Part shown: piece by piece, positions 49,991 through 59,405 of the stretch
Position numbering within the stretch: position 1 is the stretch's first letter
How the letters are laid out: each line of letters starts with the position of its first letter
DNA from: Protula sp. h YS-2021
Lineage: Eukaryota; Annelida; Polychaeta; Sabellida; Serpulidae
Length of the DNA stretch: 64,000 nt
Direction: 5' to 3'
Assembly (NCBI GenBank): GCA_949752745.1
Contig: OX457028.1
Span: forward strand, 9,073,389 to 9,137,388
The notes under the pieces: generated by a model
What the model was told of the DNA's origin: nothing
The model's database searches: none
What the model saw: the letters and a program-made list of their open reading frames with translations, nothing else
Program-made: the position numbers and the translations under genes

Positions 49991-52180
49991 AGACAGGAGA
50001 GAGATTAAGATAGAGAGAAGAGAGAGAGATGGAGAGAGAGAGAGAGAGAGATGGAGAGATGGAGAGATGGAGAGAGAGAGAGAGAATACAAGGCTTGGGC
50101 TCCAAGTATACAACCGGTGACAATATCTTGCCCCCTCCCCCCCCCCCCCCCCCCCCCCCCATGTCTCACTCGCTTCGTTTTGGCCAACACGGTGTTGGTA
50201 CCCACACATTACTTATTCAACTCATTTTATAGGTTATAACAGACACTGTTAAAATCCTAATCTGATCACGATAAGCAAGACAATCATGGCCACACGGTGT
50301 GTAAAGTTTATCAAGACACTCCGACCTCTTCATATCAGGCCCAGGCCAGTCGGTTACTGACCGAGCCAGCTGTAACAACACACGTATCGCAAATTTTTCT
50401 ACACTGACGTAACCATATGGCAAATATATGTTACTGTCCTGTTTTACTGCATTATATTCATATGGTGATATTTGGTTGTATGGGATATATAGCAAACATA
50501 TTTTACGTTAATTCGGCACGAAACATGTGGCTGAAACACCCCTAAGACATATGTTTACGGTTAATGCGTTATGCGAAGTGGTTCGCATATTGTGAAATGC
50601 AGTTGCTTTGCCATATAATGCTACACAGATAAACAAATGCTGAAAGAAACCATATTTTGGACTTGTTGAACATATGGTCATCATGTGATGAACCATATAT
50701 GGTGATTAACATATGTTTAAGCTACTAGCCTTATTCGGGATAACTTAATACAAAAAGTAACTGTATGCCCACCATTTGTTAATGCTCATAATTCAGTGCA
50801 GGTGTTAAAAACTCACTCAGAAAACCCCTTCACATACCAGCTTGCATCTGATGAATCTTTAAAAGCCCCAGAAATCTCTTTCTTCAGACATTAAGTGAAT
50901 ACAAAAGACCATAAATAAAGGTACTGTACCATTGCCAACTGAGTAGGCAAAGGCATTATCAACTTACGCGCCTCATCAATATTTTTATTCAGGCACTGCA
51001 CGAAGACGCCATATTTGACCGGGGTCTCCCGGATGTTGCTTTCATATTCGTCCGCCAGGTGCGTTCTGGCTATACCTGGCGGCTGCCAATCCTGCACATG
51101 TTCTTTCAAATCGAAAATATCTGTAATACAAACCTGCAGGAAACTAATACACATAAACAGGACATAAACAGTAAGACGAGGAAGATTGATTTATGTAACA
51201 CTCGTACAATCATGCAATCTTCGTCAAATATGTGTGCACCATGGTGAAACACATGTTTTAACATGTCTTTACCAAAGTAAGGGGTGGCACACGGCATCGT
51301 ATGTGTTACCATGTGTGTCCAGAAACAAACAACTAGCGAACAAACAAACTAGGAGAAGCGTGGGGGCGGGGGGGGTACTATGGCTTCTACAGTGTACCTA
51401 ACGTATGGTTCGGTGTTTCGTGAAGGGGGGGAGCGAATAGTTTTCATTCAGCACTCACATTTTCCACAAAAAGGGGGATTCTTTCAGAACTGCATTCTTC
51501 CGAGTTTGCTTAAAAAGGGGGCATTATTTCCGCGCTGGGGAGTCGTCTCTGGGGGACCACTCGTTCCTAATGCGTGTCCATGACCTTTTTAAAACGACCC
51601 CTAAGTGCGGAGTGCTGATTTTTGAAATAACACCCCTTTTTTAACCAAACGGGGATGAAATTCCGAAATAACCCCTTTTTGTCGGAAACGCTGGGTATAC
51701 TTAATGGGGATTACCGCCCCCCCCCCCACACACACACACATTGGCACTCCGTGTCTGGCCTCAAAATTATCCACTTTCTCCCCATTTTTGGCCACGTATG
51801 GGTAACAGTTTTTAATACCAAGTGCCCCCCCCCCCCCCCCCGCGGACTGAATCATGCATGATAACCAATTGTTGCCCCCCCCCCCTACCCCCCTCCCCGC
51901 CCCCTCCTCCGCCACTACTATTTCCGAGTTTCACAGCAGATTGTTGTAACGCATTACTGCAGGCACATTTATTATTTATCCTTTGTAGAAGTGTTCCTTT
52001 CACGCACAACTATAAATTCTTCCCCATACGTATTTAGAACTCAGTAGCGTTAGTGTACAGAAGCAGTACTTCTGTGTACTCGTCATCAATACTGACATAG
52101 TACTACCGATTATACATTCCAATACTGTACGTCAACTCATATAAGCACTTACGGAAATGTGAGTCGACCTCAAACGGCAT
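44110..52180 (-). CDS. Amidohydrolase-2 family enzyme (COG3618-like lactonase/hydrolase)
   Basis: A metal-dependent hydrolase of the TIM-barrel Amidohydro_2 family. Animal members resemble sugar-lactone hydrolases; the substrate is not known here. Eight exons (-): 52153-52180, 50968-51120, 48568-48638, 48168-48325, 47196-47246, 46136-46250, 45721-45787, 44110-44298. All have GT/AG borders and matching phases. Joining exons 1 and 2 creates DSHFHIFDL, the metal-binding HxH near the N-terminus. Later come GVVAGLDLW, FVGCRVYD, FVVDHMGKPYI (conserved His), SGMVTEADW and CMFGSDWPVC (conserved Asp). Length is about 276 residues, usual for the family. Exon 6 has a single-base frame break in an A-run near 46166, beyond which the expected sequence continues in another frame. 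Parts of exons 6 and 7 are copied in the adjoining introns. Confidence 0.9.
44752..45300. repeat. 21-bp minisatellite, about 24 copies, in the last amidohydrolase intron
   Basis: Unit 'atgttgaggggacatgctgt' plus t, with G/A and T/C variants. The period is a multiple of three with no stop in several frames, so long low-complexity ORFs exist on both strands. One 20-bp copy near 45203 breaks the phase. Confidence 0.95.
45515..45720. repeat. Duplicated tail of amidohydrolase exon 7 with its donor
   Basis: 'cacctgggcatatggccgca' (45569-45588) repeats the exon 7 end at 45719-45738 ('cacctgggcatatggtcgca'). The flanking 'cccatcacacgaaacaagca' (45522) and 'cccatcacacgaagcaagca' (45650) repeat too. 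The unit is about 130-150 bp. Confidence 0.75.
46196..46770. repeat. Four tandem ~150-bp copies of the amidohydrolase exon 6 head plus its splice acceptor
   Basis: 'atgtggtccacgacgaagcg' followed by 'ctgactgcataaatcacaga' occurs at the real exon (46227) and, slightly diverged, near 46360, 46510 and 46660. Each is followed by 'acattcacatcagtgacggg' and a poly-G tract. On the coding strand each copy has an AG acceptor leading into codons for QRF(V/L)VDHMGKPYI. Confidence 0.85.
47536..48057. mobile_element. MITE-like repeat, copy 2 (amidohydrolase intron 4)
   Basis: Near-identical to 12579-13105 over its whole length with the same ends. The high identity of two copies 35 kb apart points to recent activity. 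Confidence 0.78.
48815..49600. repeat. Diverged 'aaggtcaaggtca'-type repeat, copy 3
   Basis: Shares 'ttggtttccagaaag', 'gaaatttggca', 'caaggtcaa' and 'tttgagct.atttcgac' blocks with 5280-6320 and 7170-7900 but is far more diverged. It lies in amidohydrolase intron 2. Confidence 0.6.
49862..50085. repeat. (GA)n microsatellite, about 225 bp
   Basis: Almost pure GA with occasional GG/AA and 'gatgga' units. All long ORFs over it are artefacts of low complexity. Confidence 0.97.
50131..50160. repeat. Poly-C tract
   Basis: About 27 almost uninterrupted C residues. Confidence 0.95.
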
Positions 52181-52735
52181 GTTGTTTTATTCTTTTTCCA
52201 AAACCCGTGTAATTTCCGAGCTTTTTACTTTACACAACAAAGCCACTTCACCACTTAATTCCTGTCTATTTCTCTTATGATGACGTGCAGACTGCAAGAT
52301 GAAAGGCGCATTGTTTACCTTTATAGCAAATGGTAAAGTGACAGTGACATTGGCTATCTCTCCCAGGGTGGGGGGGGAGGGGGGGGGGGGCACTCAGGTA
52401 CCAACTGGTTATAATGGGGCCACTTAGCACGAGTTCGAAGCTATATAGAATTATACTCCCTTTTTTATATAAAACTCGGAGTGCTATTATGGAAGAACCA
52501 CCCAACCTTTTGTGGGTAACGCGGGGGTAACGAATGAAAACTACCCTCTTCTTTGACGAAAATGGCACTTCGCGTGTCTCAGTGAGACGATCCTCCGTGT
52601 AAGGCAAATTATATCCCAGCAAACAACCGACGTCTTTTGTGGTTGAAAAAGGTTGGATTTTGGTCGCAACCACTTCACAACCATATTCTGAATAAAATAA
52701 GGTTGTAAAATGGGTAGAATTACGTCACGACAGTA
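52181..52735. other. Upstream flank of the amidohydrolase gene
   Basis: Contains a G-run (52369-52390). No gene and no clear TATA box near the start codon at 52180. Confidence 0.45.
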
Positions 52736-53110
52736 GGGTAAAAGTGGGGTTCCGAAAACAGGAAGTGACGTTATAATGACGTCAGGAGGTGTTTTTCGGA
52801 GCCCAATGGGGTTCCGAAAACAGTGACGTCATATTGACGTCATATTGACGTCATATGGTTGTCATATGGTTGTCATATGGTTGTCATATGGTTACCATAT
52901 GGTTGCCACATGGACGTCATAATGACGTCATGAGGTGTTTTCGGAGCCCCATGAGGTTCCGAAAACAGTGACGTCATATTGACGTCATATTGACGTCATA
53001 TGGACATGTTATTGACGTGATATGGAGATCATATGGAGATCATATGGAGATCATATGGAGGTCATATGGAGGTTATATGAACGTCATATGAACGTCATAA
53101 TGACGTAATA
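52736..53110. repeat. Array of tgacgtcat and 'ggttgtcatat' short repeats
   Basis: An 11-12 bp repeat field: tgacgtcatat (at least nine near-matches), 'ggttgtcatat' (x4) and 'ggagatcatat' (x3). A larger unit containing 'ggttccgaaaacagtgacgt' occurs at about 52809 and 52953. The word tgacgtca is the CREB/ATF palindrome. Whether it belongs to host or to the adjoining element is not decidable here. Confidence 0.85.
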
Positions 53111-53112
53111 TG

Positions 53113-53292
53113 GAGAGTGGGCGGCCATTCAAACGGGCGACCATTCAAACGGCATTCAAACGGGCGACCATTCAAACGGCATTCAAACGGACGACCATTC
53201 AAACGGCATTCAAACGGGCGGCCATTCAAACGGCATTCAAACGGGCGGCCATTCAAACGACCATTCAAACGGGCGGCCATTCAAACAACCAT
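53113..53292. repeat. 27-bp minisatellite, about 6 copies
   Basis: Unit 'gggcgaccattcaaacggca' plus 'ttcaaac'. The ORFs across it on both strands are repeat artefacts. Confidence 0.92.
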
Positions 53293-53443
53293 CCAACGGC
53301 AGACGGACAGATGAGACACCTCCCCAAACGTACAAGTTCTCCATTTTATAAATAGAGAACTCATAGCTACATGGTTAGAGCTCACCTATAAAGCCCCCTT
53401 AAAGTCAAAAAGGGGGTATAAAAAAGGGGTAAAAAAAATCACC

Positions 53444-53445
<2 letters not shown>

Positions 53446-53478
<33 letters not shown>
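53446..53478. repeat. Poly-T tract left of the virus-like element
   Basis: About 32 T residues preceded by 'aaaaaaaatcaccccc'. Confidence 0.95.
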
Positions 53479-53482
<4 letters not shown>

Positions 53483-53558
53483 CATTTCCCACACTCTCAT
53501 GCATACACATACATACTAACACCATGACACGATTAGCGCTTATTTCGTATTAGTGGAT

Positions 53559-53574
53559 GGCCCTTAGAAGGGCC
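53559..53574 (-). terminator. Histone-type 3' stem-loop after the RING gene
   Basis: On the minus strand GGCCCTTCTAAGGGCC: a 6-bp GGCCCT/AGGGCC stem with a TCTA four-base loop. It fits the metazoan histone mRNA stem-loop consensus GGYYYUUHUHARRRCC at every position and is followed by A. It begins 21 bases after the TAA of the RING gene. A purine-rich 'acgaaataag' lies about 10 bases further, where a histone downstream element would sit. The function is inferred from the match. Confidence 0.72.
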
Positions 53575-53595
53575 GGAAGGTTTTTGCTGCCAGAC

Positions 53596-54149
53596 TTAGA
53601 GAAATTCGACAATGTCTTGGATTGGCCTTGCGCAGTGTGTTAATTGCTGGCTGTTGAAAACGTAATGATCCGTTTTCAGTCCGCAGGTGAAGCATGCAGT
53701 CGTGTATTCACCAGCAAGCGCCGTCATGTGAGTCCAAATTGCAGCGCAGTAAATACATGATTGATGGCCGCAATCCACAGCAATAACGCGATCAGGACTG
53801 AGCATGCAGCCGCATGAGATACATATGTCGAGGTCTTGCTGGAGGAAGAATCTTCCCCATGCTGGATACTCTTCCTCCTCAAGTCTTGATGGTATCGATT
53901 CCCCCAGCATGGTGCATCGGAAGTAAGCCTCGACGTAATGTCCCTGCTCAATATTTTCCAACCGCTTTCCCAGCGTCACCCTCCGGTTAAAAAAGACCGG
54001 AACACAGAGGACCTTGGCGTTGGCAGGGTTCGGCAGCATCTGGTAGAAAAAAATCTCTCAGGCTGGAACGCTGGCGGCACCACCGGCACTTGCACCTCCC
54101 TGACTTCCCTCACCGTGAGAACATCGTTTAACGCATAGAAGAGCTCCAT
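53596..54149 (-). pseudogene. RING-finger protein of the virus-like element (frame break near N-terminus)
   Basis: The clear ORF (54039-53596, 147 codons) contains a C3HC4-like RING: CISC, then CGHQSCIYC, then CFTC near the C-terminus. It is preceded by a 100-residue region with no family I recognise. RING proteins usually act as E3 ubiquitin ligases; that role is inference. An upstream in-phase-looking segment starts at ATG 54149 (MELFYALNDVLTVRE) and runs into the ORF across a T7 homopolymer near 54050, where the frame changes. A TATATAA box lies 51 bases before ATG 54149, so the gene probably began there. It is divergent from the Cys-rich gene and ends in a histone-type stem-loop. Confidence 0.7.
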
Positions 54150-54199
54150 AGCCGTGAGTGATGAAAGCGGTTGTGAGCCTGAACTGAAATGGCTACCAC

Positions 54200-54206
54200 T
54201 TATATA
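54200..54206 (-). promoter_or_regulatory. TATA box for the RING gene
   Basis: TATATAA on the minus strand, 51 bases upstream of ATG 54149. Confidence 0.65.
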
Positions 54207-54212
54207 CCACTT

Positions 54213-54306
54213 GAAGTAAGGACCCCCCCCCCCGGGACAGAGGCAAACTGTCTACATAAAGTAAGGACCCCCCCCCCTGGCAGCAGATATGAAGCAAGGA
54301 CCCCCC
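54213..54306. promoter_or_regulatory. Triple 'aagyaaggacccccc' element in the divergent promoter
   Basis: Three direct copies of 'aagtaaggacccccc' (about 54214, 54259 and, with one change, 54292) lie between the two divergent TATA boxes. The C-runs vary from about 6 to 13. They may be activator-binding sites; unproven. Confidence 0.6.
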
Positions 54307-54340
54307 AGTCACCATATAATGCGAGGATGGTCGCTAGTAG

Positions 54341-54348
54341 TATATAAA
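54341..54348 (+). promoter_or_regulatory. TATA box for the Cys-rich gene
   Basis: TATATAAA, 46 bases upstream of ATG 54387. Confidence 0.65.
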
Positions 54349-54386
54349 GGTGGGTTACAGCTGCATTATCCAACACAAGCAGCAAG

Positions 54387-54740
54387 ATGTCGACAAGTCG
54401 TAAAATCACAGTGATGCGAAACGGCAAGGCAGTGACGCTAACGACTGAGTGTTATAAGTGTTGGGTATGATTGGAGTACCCAGGTCAACCACACAACTGC
54501 CCGGTGCACCACAATGCACCACGACATTACTGCTGCAAAACTTGCGGTGGACTGCTCTGGTACAAGTTTACTGCGAGATTGCCAGGACCGGAGCCATGCA
54601 CGGACTGCTGGTGGTGCGGTGCGACGCTGAAAAACTTTGGCTACTATAACTTCCATCCGTTCAAGTGTGCACGAAGACCGTTCTCCATGGAACAATTTTA
54701 CAGATATCAGTGTGATTGTGGAAATCCGACTTGTTGGTGA
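54387..54740 (+). pseudogene. Cys-rich zinc-ribbon-like protein of the virus-like element (in-frame TGA)
   Basis: From ATG 54387 the frame runs 27 codons (ending CYKCWV) to a TGA at 54468-54470. It continues in the same frame to TGA 54738-54740. The second part is dense in metal-ligand pairs: CPVHH, CCKTCGG, CTDCWWCG and a final CDCGNPTCW. Together with the CYKC before the stop this makes several CxxC knuckles, so it is probably a small zinc-binding protein of about 117 codons. I recognise no family. It has its own TATA box and ends 24 bases before a histone-type stem-loop. Confidence 0.65.
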
Positions 54741-54764
54741 AGAGCCAACTCACTAACATCTTTC

Positions 54765-54780
54765 GGCCCTTCTAAGGGCC
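54765..54780 (+). terminator. Histone-type 3' stem-loop after the Cys-rich gene
   Basis: GGCCCTTCTAAGGGCC, identical to the minus-strand copy at 53559-53574 and in sense orientation for the gene that ends at 54740. 'tttc' precedes and 'atc' follows in both arrangements (ttcc/atcc in the other). A purine-rich 'gaaatgaaaacgaaaa' about 12 bases downstream resembles a histone downstream element. Confidence 0.72.
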
Positions 54781-54829
54781 ATCTTCTGCTGTGAAATGAA
54801 AACGAAAATTCTGTCTATGTATGAGTGTG

Positions 54830-54837
54830 TATAAAAG
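54830..54837 (+). promoter_or_regulatory. TATA box for the DNA polymerase gene
   Basis: TATAAAAG, 71 bases upstream of the first ATG (54901). Confidence 0.65.
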
Positions 54838-54900
54838 GGGTATGTCTGAGATTACATTTCAGCATTTCAGTTTCAGCAGTTGACGGAACAACAACCAGCT

Positions 54901-57900
54901 ATGATGAAAAGTGAAGAGCATGGGAAAGGAGTAAAGAGACAAAGGATGGAAGAAGATGACATTTGGCCATACGGTCAAGTTCAGTGTATGGAATGCAATG
55001 TGAAATTTCCATCTATGGATACTTATGAGACACATACATGCAGTAAAGCTGAGATGAAAGGAGCAAAGAGACAAAAGATGGAAGAAGATGACATTTGGCC
55101 ATACGGTCAAGTTCAGTGTATGGAATGCAATGTAAAATTTCCATCTATGGATACTTATGAGGCACATGCATGCATACCAGCTGAGATGGACAATGTACCT
55201 CATGAAGAACATGTTTCAAAGAAACAAAAGACAGGACAAGTAGGGAGAGGTAGAAGGCTTAGTCTTGGTGAAAACGCGCAGGAAAAACGGTTTGAATCTG
55301 AGGATGGATCAGATTTACTGCTTGAAATGCGACAGCAAGAGAACCGTATCAAGACACATTTGTTGGAGACCTTAAACCATGGAATGAAATGGTTCATTGT
55401 CGTACATGCACGTTTCAAGAAACTGACAGCAAATGATGAAGGTGTTATGGTAGAACAAGTGGATAATGCATTTATCAGCAGTCCAACATATGCAGCATAC
55501 AATCCAGCAGATATTGAGCAGGACCTGCCAGAAGCCTATAAAGAATTATTTACCAAGTTTGACGAACATGAGCGACAAGGCTCTGGCTGGGTATTGGATA
55601 ACATACTGTACATTGAAGTACATACAGCTACGTTGGTTCCTCTAGAAGCGAGTAGATATGTTCCACTACCGAAGAAAGTGAAGAAAACAGAAGGTGTGAT
55701 AAACATTAAGAATGATGATAACAAGTGTTTCTTATGGTCAGTATTGGCTTACCTTCACCCTCATGACTACAACCCAAATCGCGTGAATCATTACAAGCCA
55801 TTTGAAAAGGAATTAAAGGTAGAGGGTATGACATTTCCGACACCAATTACTGACATTCCAAAGTTTGAAAAGGAGAACGATGTAGCCATCAACGTGTTTG
55901 GATATGAACAAGATGTAGTTGTTCCAATACAACTTAGTCGAAACGTCAGTGTGAGAGAAATCAACTTACTTCTGATTAGCAATGACAAGACGAGGCATTA
56001 CTGCCTCATCAAGAATTTTAGCAGACTTATGTCTTATCGATCAAAGCATAAGGCTGCATATTTTTATTGTTTCAACTGTCTTCACGGGTTTGTACGACAA
56101 GATCTTTTAGATAAACATCGTGAAGTGTGTGACAAGAATGGAGCACAACGTTTATCATTTCCCAAGGAACCCTTCATCAAGTTCAAGAATGTGGCTAAAC
56201 AACAGCGAGCACCTTTTGTGATTTATGCCGACTTTGAATGTTTCACGCAAAAGCATGAAGAAGGAGACACAAGTATCAACATCATCGTCCAAACAGCTTT
56301 AGACCATATGGTGAATGAACGTGATCGTATTGTACGTGGTTTAGAGCAGCCAAAGGAAATGGTGATGACTCGTGAAGACAAAAGGAATTTCAAGAACGCT
56401 GTTGATTGCTACATTTGTCATGAACCTCTAGGAGCAGATCGTGTGAGAGATCATGACCATATCAATGGCAAATATCGTGGAGCAGCGCACAATGAATGCA
56501 ACTTACAATTCCGACTTAGAAAGGATCAGCAAGGGGATAAAGATTCTTTTATCATTCCCGTGTTTTTCCACAATTTGCGAGGCTATGACAGTCACCTGAT
56601 CATGGAGGAAATTGGGAAATTCAAAGGTGAAACGATTACAGTCATTCTCAACACCATTGAAAAATATATTGCATTCACCATGAGCAATCTGAAATTTACA
56701 GACAGCTTTCAGTTCATGAGTACCTCTCTACAGAAGTTGGTATCCAACCTTGCAGCAGAAGGGAAAGATAACTTCTACAACATGACCTCTCACATTCACG
56801 ATAGTGACCAACAAGATTTGTTGTTGAGAAAGGGAGTGTACCCCTATGATTATGTGGACGAACCATCCAAGTTTGCTGAAAATCAAAGGACAAGTTTTAT
56901 AGTCAGCTTAGCGAAGAGGACATTAGCGATGAGGATTATGCGCATGCACAGAAGGTGTGGGATACATTCAACTGTATCACATTTGGTGAATACCACGACC
57001 TGTACCTGAAATCAGATGTGTTATTACTAGCTGACGTGTTTGAAATTTTCGTCAAGTATGCCTCAACACGTATGAATTGGATCCTACTCACTACTATACA
57101 GCACCAGGACTGTCGTGGGATGCAATGTTGAAAGCGACAAAGGTGAAGTTGGAATTGATCAATGACATTGACATGTATCAAATGGTTGAGCAAGGCATAC
57201 GCGGAGGAATATCGGTGATCACACACAAGTATGCGAAAGCGAATAATCCCTACGTAGCAGATTACAATTCTGAGATACCAAGCAACTATCTAATGTACCT
57301 CGACGCAAACAACTTGTATGGCTGGGCCATGTCACAAAGCATGCCGCAAAGAGGATTTATGTGGGTGAGCGAGCCAGAATCCCTCGACTTCATGGATGTA
57401 GCTGAAGATGATGACATTGGATTCATTTTGGAAGTGGATTTAGAATATCCAAATTCAATCCATGATCGTCATAATCACTACCAAAAAATTGGCTCCAGAA
57501 CGGAAATGTGTCAAAGTTGGAGAATTGTCAGAGTACAGTCAGAAGCTGCGGAAAGATCTAAACATGAAAGAGAAACCCAGTGAAAAGCTCATTCCTAACT
57601 TGTCTGACAAGAAGAAATATGTACTTCATTACAGGAATTTACAACAGTACGTCTCACTGGGGTTGAAAGTCACTAAAGTTCATCGCGCCATCATGTTTGA
57701 ACAGAGCAAATGGCTGGCGAAATACATTACCTTGAACACGGAAAAGAGAAAATTGGCCAAGAACCCATTTGAGAAAGACTTCTTCAAACTGATGAACAAC
57801 TCGGTGTTTGGCAAAACCATGGAAAATGTGAGAAAGCGAATCAATGTTGAACTTGTTCACAAGGAAAAGCGGTTCAAGAAACTTGTAGCCAAACCTTCTT

Positions 57901-58553
57901 TCCACAAATTCAAAATTTTCAACGAAGATTTGACCGCGGTACATTTACGCAAAGTGGACTTGCTTCTGGATAAACCCATTCAAGTTGGCTTCACCATTCT
58001 CGACCTCAGCAAAGTGCTTATGTTCAACTTTCATTACAACTACATCATGGTCAAGTATTCCAATGCCAAGTTGTTGTTCAGCGACACCGACAGTCTATGT
58101 TACGACATAGAAACGGAAGATATCTACAAGGATAACCAGCAAGATGCTGACCTGTTCGACAAAAGTGACTATCCTCCAGATCACTTCCTACATTCCAACG
58201 TGAACAAAAAAGTGCTTGGGAAAATGAAGGATGAGACGGCAGGCATCCCCATTGAAGAGTTTGTTGGACTCAGACCGAAAATGTACAGTTTATTGTGCGG
58301 TGGGAAAGAAAAACATACAGCTAAAGGCATCACTCGAGCTTGTCAAAGACGCATTAAACATGCGCAGTATAGAGACAGTTTGTTCAAGAAAACTCAAACG
58401 ATGGCTACAGGACACATTATTCGAAGTCATAGCCACCAGCTTTTCTCGGAGAAGTTGAGGAAAATAGCCCTCTCCCCATATGACGACAAGCGATATGTAT
58501 TGGATGATGGCTATTCCACTTTAGCGTATGGACATTACAAAGCAATAGCATAA
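54901..58553 (+). pseudogene. Protein-primed-type family B DNA polymerase (Polinton/adintovirus-like), three frame breaks
   Basis: Replicative polymerase of the element, about 1,217 codons. ATG 54901 is used because the ORF has no earlier ATG. Order by residue: two CMECN-type C2HC fingers (C29, C32, H45, C47 and C73, C76, H89, C91), an exact 44-codon tandem duplication; a region with KCFLWS (~276) and HYCLI (~366); exonuclease motif YADFECF (~441); a CYICH..RDHDHINGKYRG treble-clef HNH-like insert (503-525); exonuclease motif FFHNLRGYDSHLI; palm motif YLDANNLYGW; NNSVFGKTMEN; catalytic FSDTDSL; GLRPKMYSLL. Frames change near 56886, 57060 and 57485 (an A6 run), each by one base. Segments: 54901-56886, 56886-57060, 57060-57485, 57485-58553. 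All catalytic motifs remain. The cause may be decay or sequencing error. Confidence 0.88.
54928..55191 (+). repeat. 132-bp in-frame tandem duplication encoding two zinc fingers
   Basis: 54928-55059 and 55060-55191 are nearly identical (phrases such as 'gaagaagatgacatttggcc' in both). Each encodes one C2HC finger at the polymerase N-terminus. The high nucleotide identity implies a recent event. Confidence 0.88.
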
Positions 58554-58610
58554 AAGAGGGAGGTCCTCCAACGGAAGAGTTATTTGAGGTGTGAACATTG
58601 AAGTGTTAAC

Positions 58611-58967
58611 ATGGAACGTGAAAGTCGTAAGAGATCTACAACTGATATGGATACTCTTACAGATACAGTTAAAGACTTAAAAGTGAAAAATCCTACCACT
58701 ACCATCAAGAAATTGAAAGTGGAGATGGCACCAACACCACAGTCGTGGGATGGAATGCTTTCTCTAGGAAATGGAAAGTATATCAAGATTATGAAACAAA
58801 GCAATGAAGGAGTGGTAAACATTCGCAAGTACCTGAGAGATGAGGGGACTGGAAAAAACCGTCCAACGAAAAAGGGAATTTTGCTGACAATACCTGAATG
58901 GAAAATGCTGAAGAAGCAAGTGAAAGAAGTGGATAAAAGGCTTCGTAGACAAGAAGGTGGCTCATAA
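58611..58967 (+). CDS. PC4-like (transcriptional coactivator p15) ssDNA-binding protein
   Basis: 118 residues, intact. After a basic, Ser/Thr/Lys-rich N-terminus (1-48), residues ~52-113 follow the PC4 domain pattern: LGNGKYIKI, VNIRKYLRDE, then KKGILLTIPEWKMLKKQV. PC4 proteins dimerise and bind single-stranded or melted DNA, so a role in replication or transcription of the element is likely (inference). It starts 57 bases after the polymerase stop. A TATA-like gcataaaag overlaps that stop codon, about 60 bases before this ATG. Confidence 0.72.
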   Translation: MERESRKRSTTDMDTLTDTVKDLKVKNPTTTIKKLKVEMAPTPQSWDGMLSLGNGKYIKIMKQSNEGVVNIRKYLRDEGTGKNRPTKKGILLTIPEWKMLKKQVKEVDKRLRRQEGGS

Positions 58968-58979
58968 CAAGGTAAAAAC

Positions 58980-59351
58980 ATGAATGCACTCATGCTAAAC
59001 GGTGGTGTTTACCTTACTGTAAATGAGAGGAATGAAGTGATACTAGATTCTCAGACAAGTTATCATCGGTTTAAACCTGAAGTGTGGAAAGACTTTAAAA
59101 ACATACCACTTGAACCTGGGTTTAAACGTAGACTTGAAAATAAAGTGGAAGTGACGGTAGCTGAATACGATTCTAACATACGTGTAGAAATCTGTAGAAA
59201 TCTTTTACAGGATTATCCAGAGGATTATAAGGGAGTTGTGCCAGATACACCATATACAGATTTGATCCTCTTATATATCAAGAACTGGCGCGCAGTTTTA
59301 CGATTCCTAGAAGCTATACAACATCCATTCTTCACCATCTTGCGAGCATAA
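58980..59351 (+). CDS. Small element protein, possible divergent PC4-like relative (A)
   Basis: 123 residues, intact, 12 bases after the PC4-like gene. No direct family match. It ends with an RVEICRNL strand, then an acidic loop, then LILLYIKNWRAVLRFLEA, in the same order as the strand-loop-helix of the PC4-like neighbour (VNIRKYL..ILLTIPEWKMLKK). Its N-terminal half (GGVYLTVNERNEVILDS) is strand-rich. The relationship is inference from pattern, not measured similarity. Confidence 0.6.
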   Translation: MNALMLNGGVYLTVNERNEVILDSQTSYHRFKPEVWKDFKNIPLEPGFKRRLENKVEVTVAEYDSNIRVEICRNLLQDYPEDYKGVVPDTPYTDLILLYIKNWRAVLRFLEAIQHPFFTILRA

Positions 59352-59405
59352 AAACGTCATTGCAGACAAGGAGACAGCTCATAGTTCATCTGACTGTTGA
59401 ACGAG

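Noticed and set aside
49813..50240. ORFs in the GA-rich tract (RERERE and SLSLSL proteins)
   Set aside because: Pure low-complexity microsatellite. All frames are open by composition.
53340..53560. Left terminal inverted repeat of the virus-like element
   Set aside because: The poly-T and 'gggggtata..aaagggg' sequences are suggestive of an end, but the right end is outside the window, so no repeat can be matched.
54387..54740. TGA in the Cys-rich gene as selenocysteine
   Set aside because: No SECIS-like structure is evident in the short 3' region, which instead holds the histone-type hairpin. The position is next to Trp/Val, not in a redox motif.
53559..54780. The two 16-nt hairpins as rho-independent bacterial terminators
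   Set aside because: They lack a T-run after the stem, and the flanking DNA is eukaryotic. The loop and stem fit the histone consensus better.
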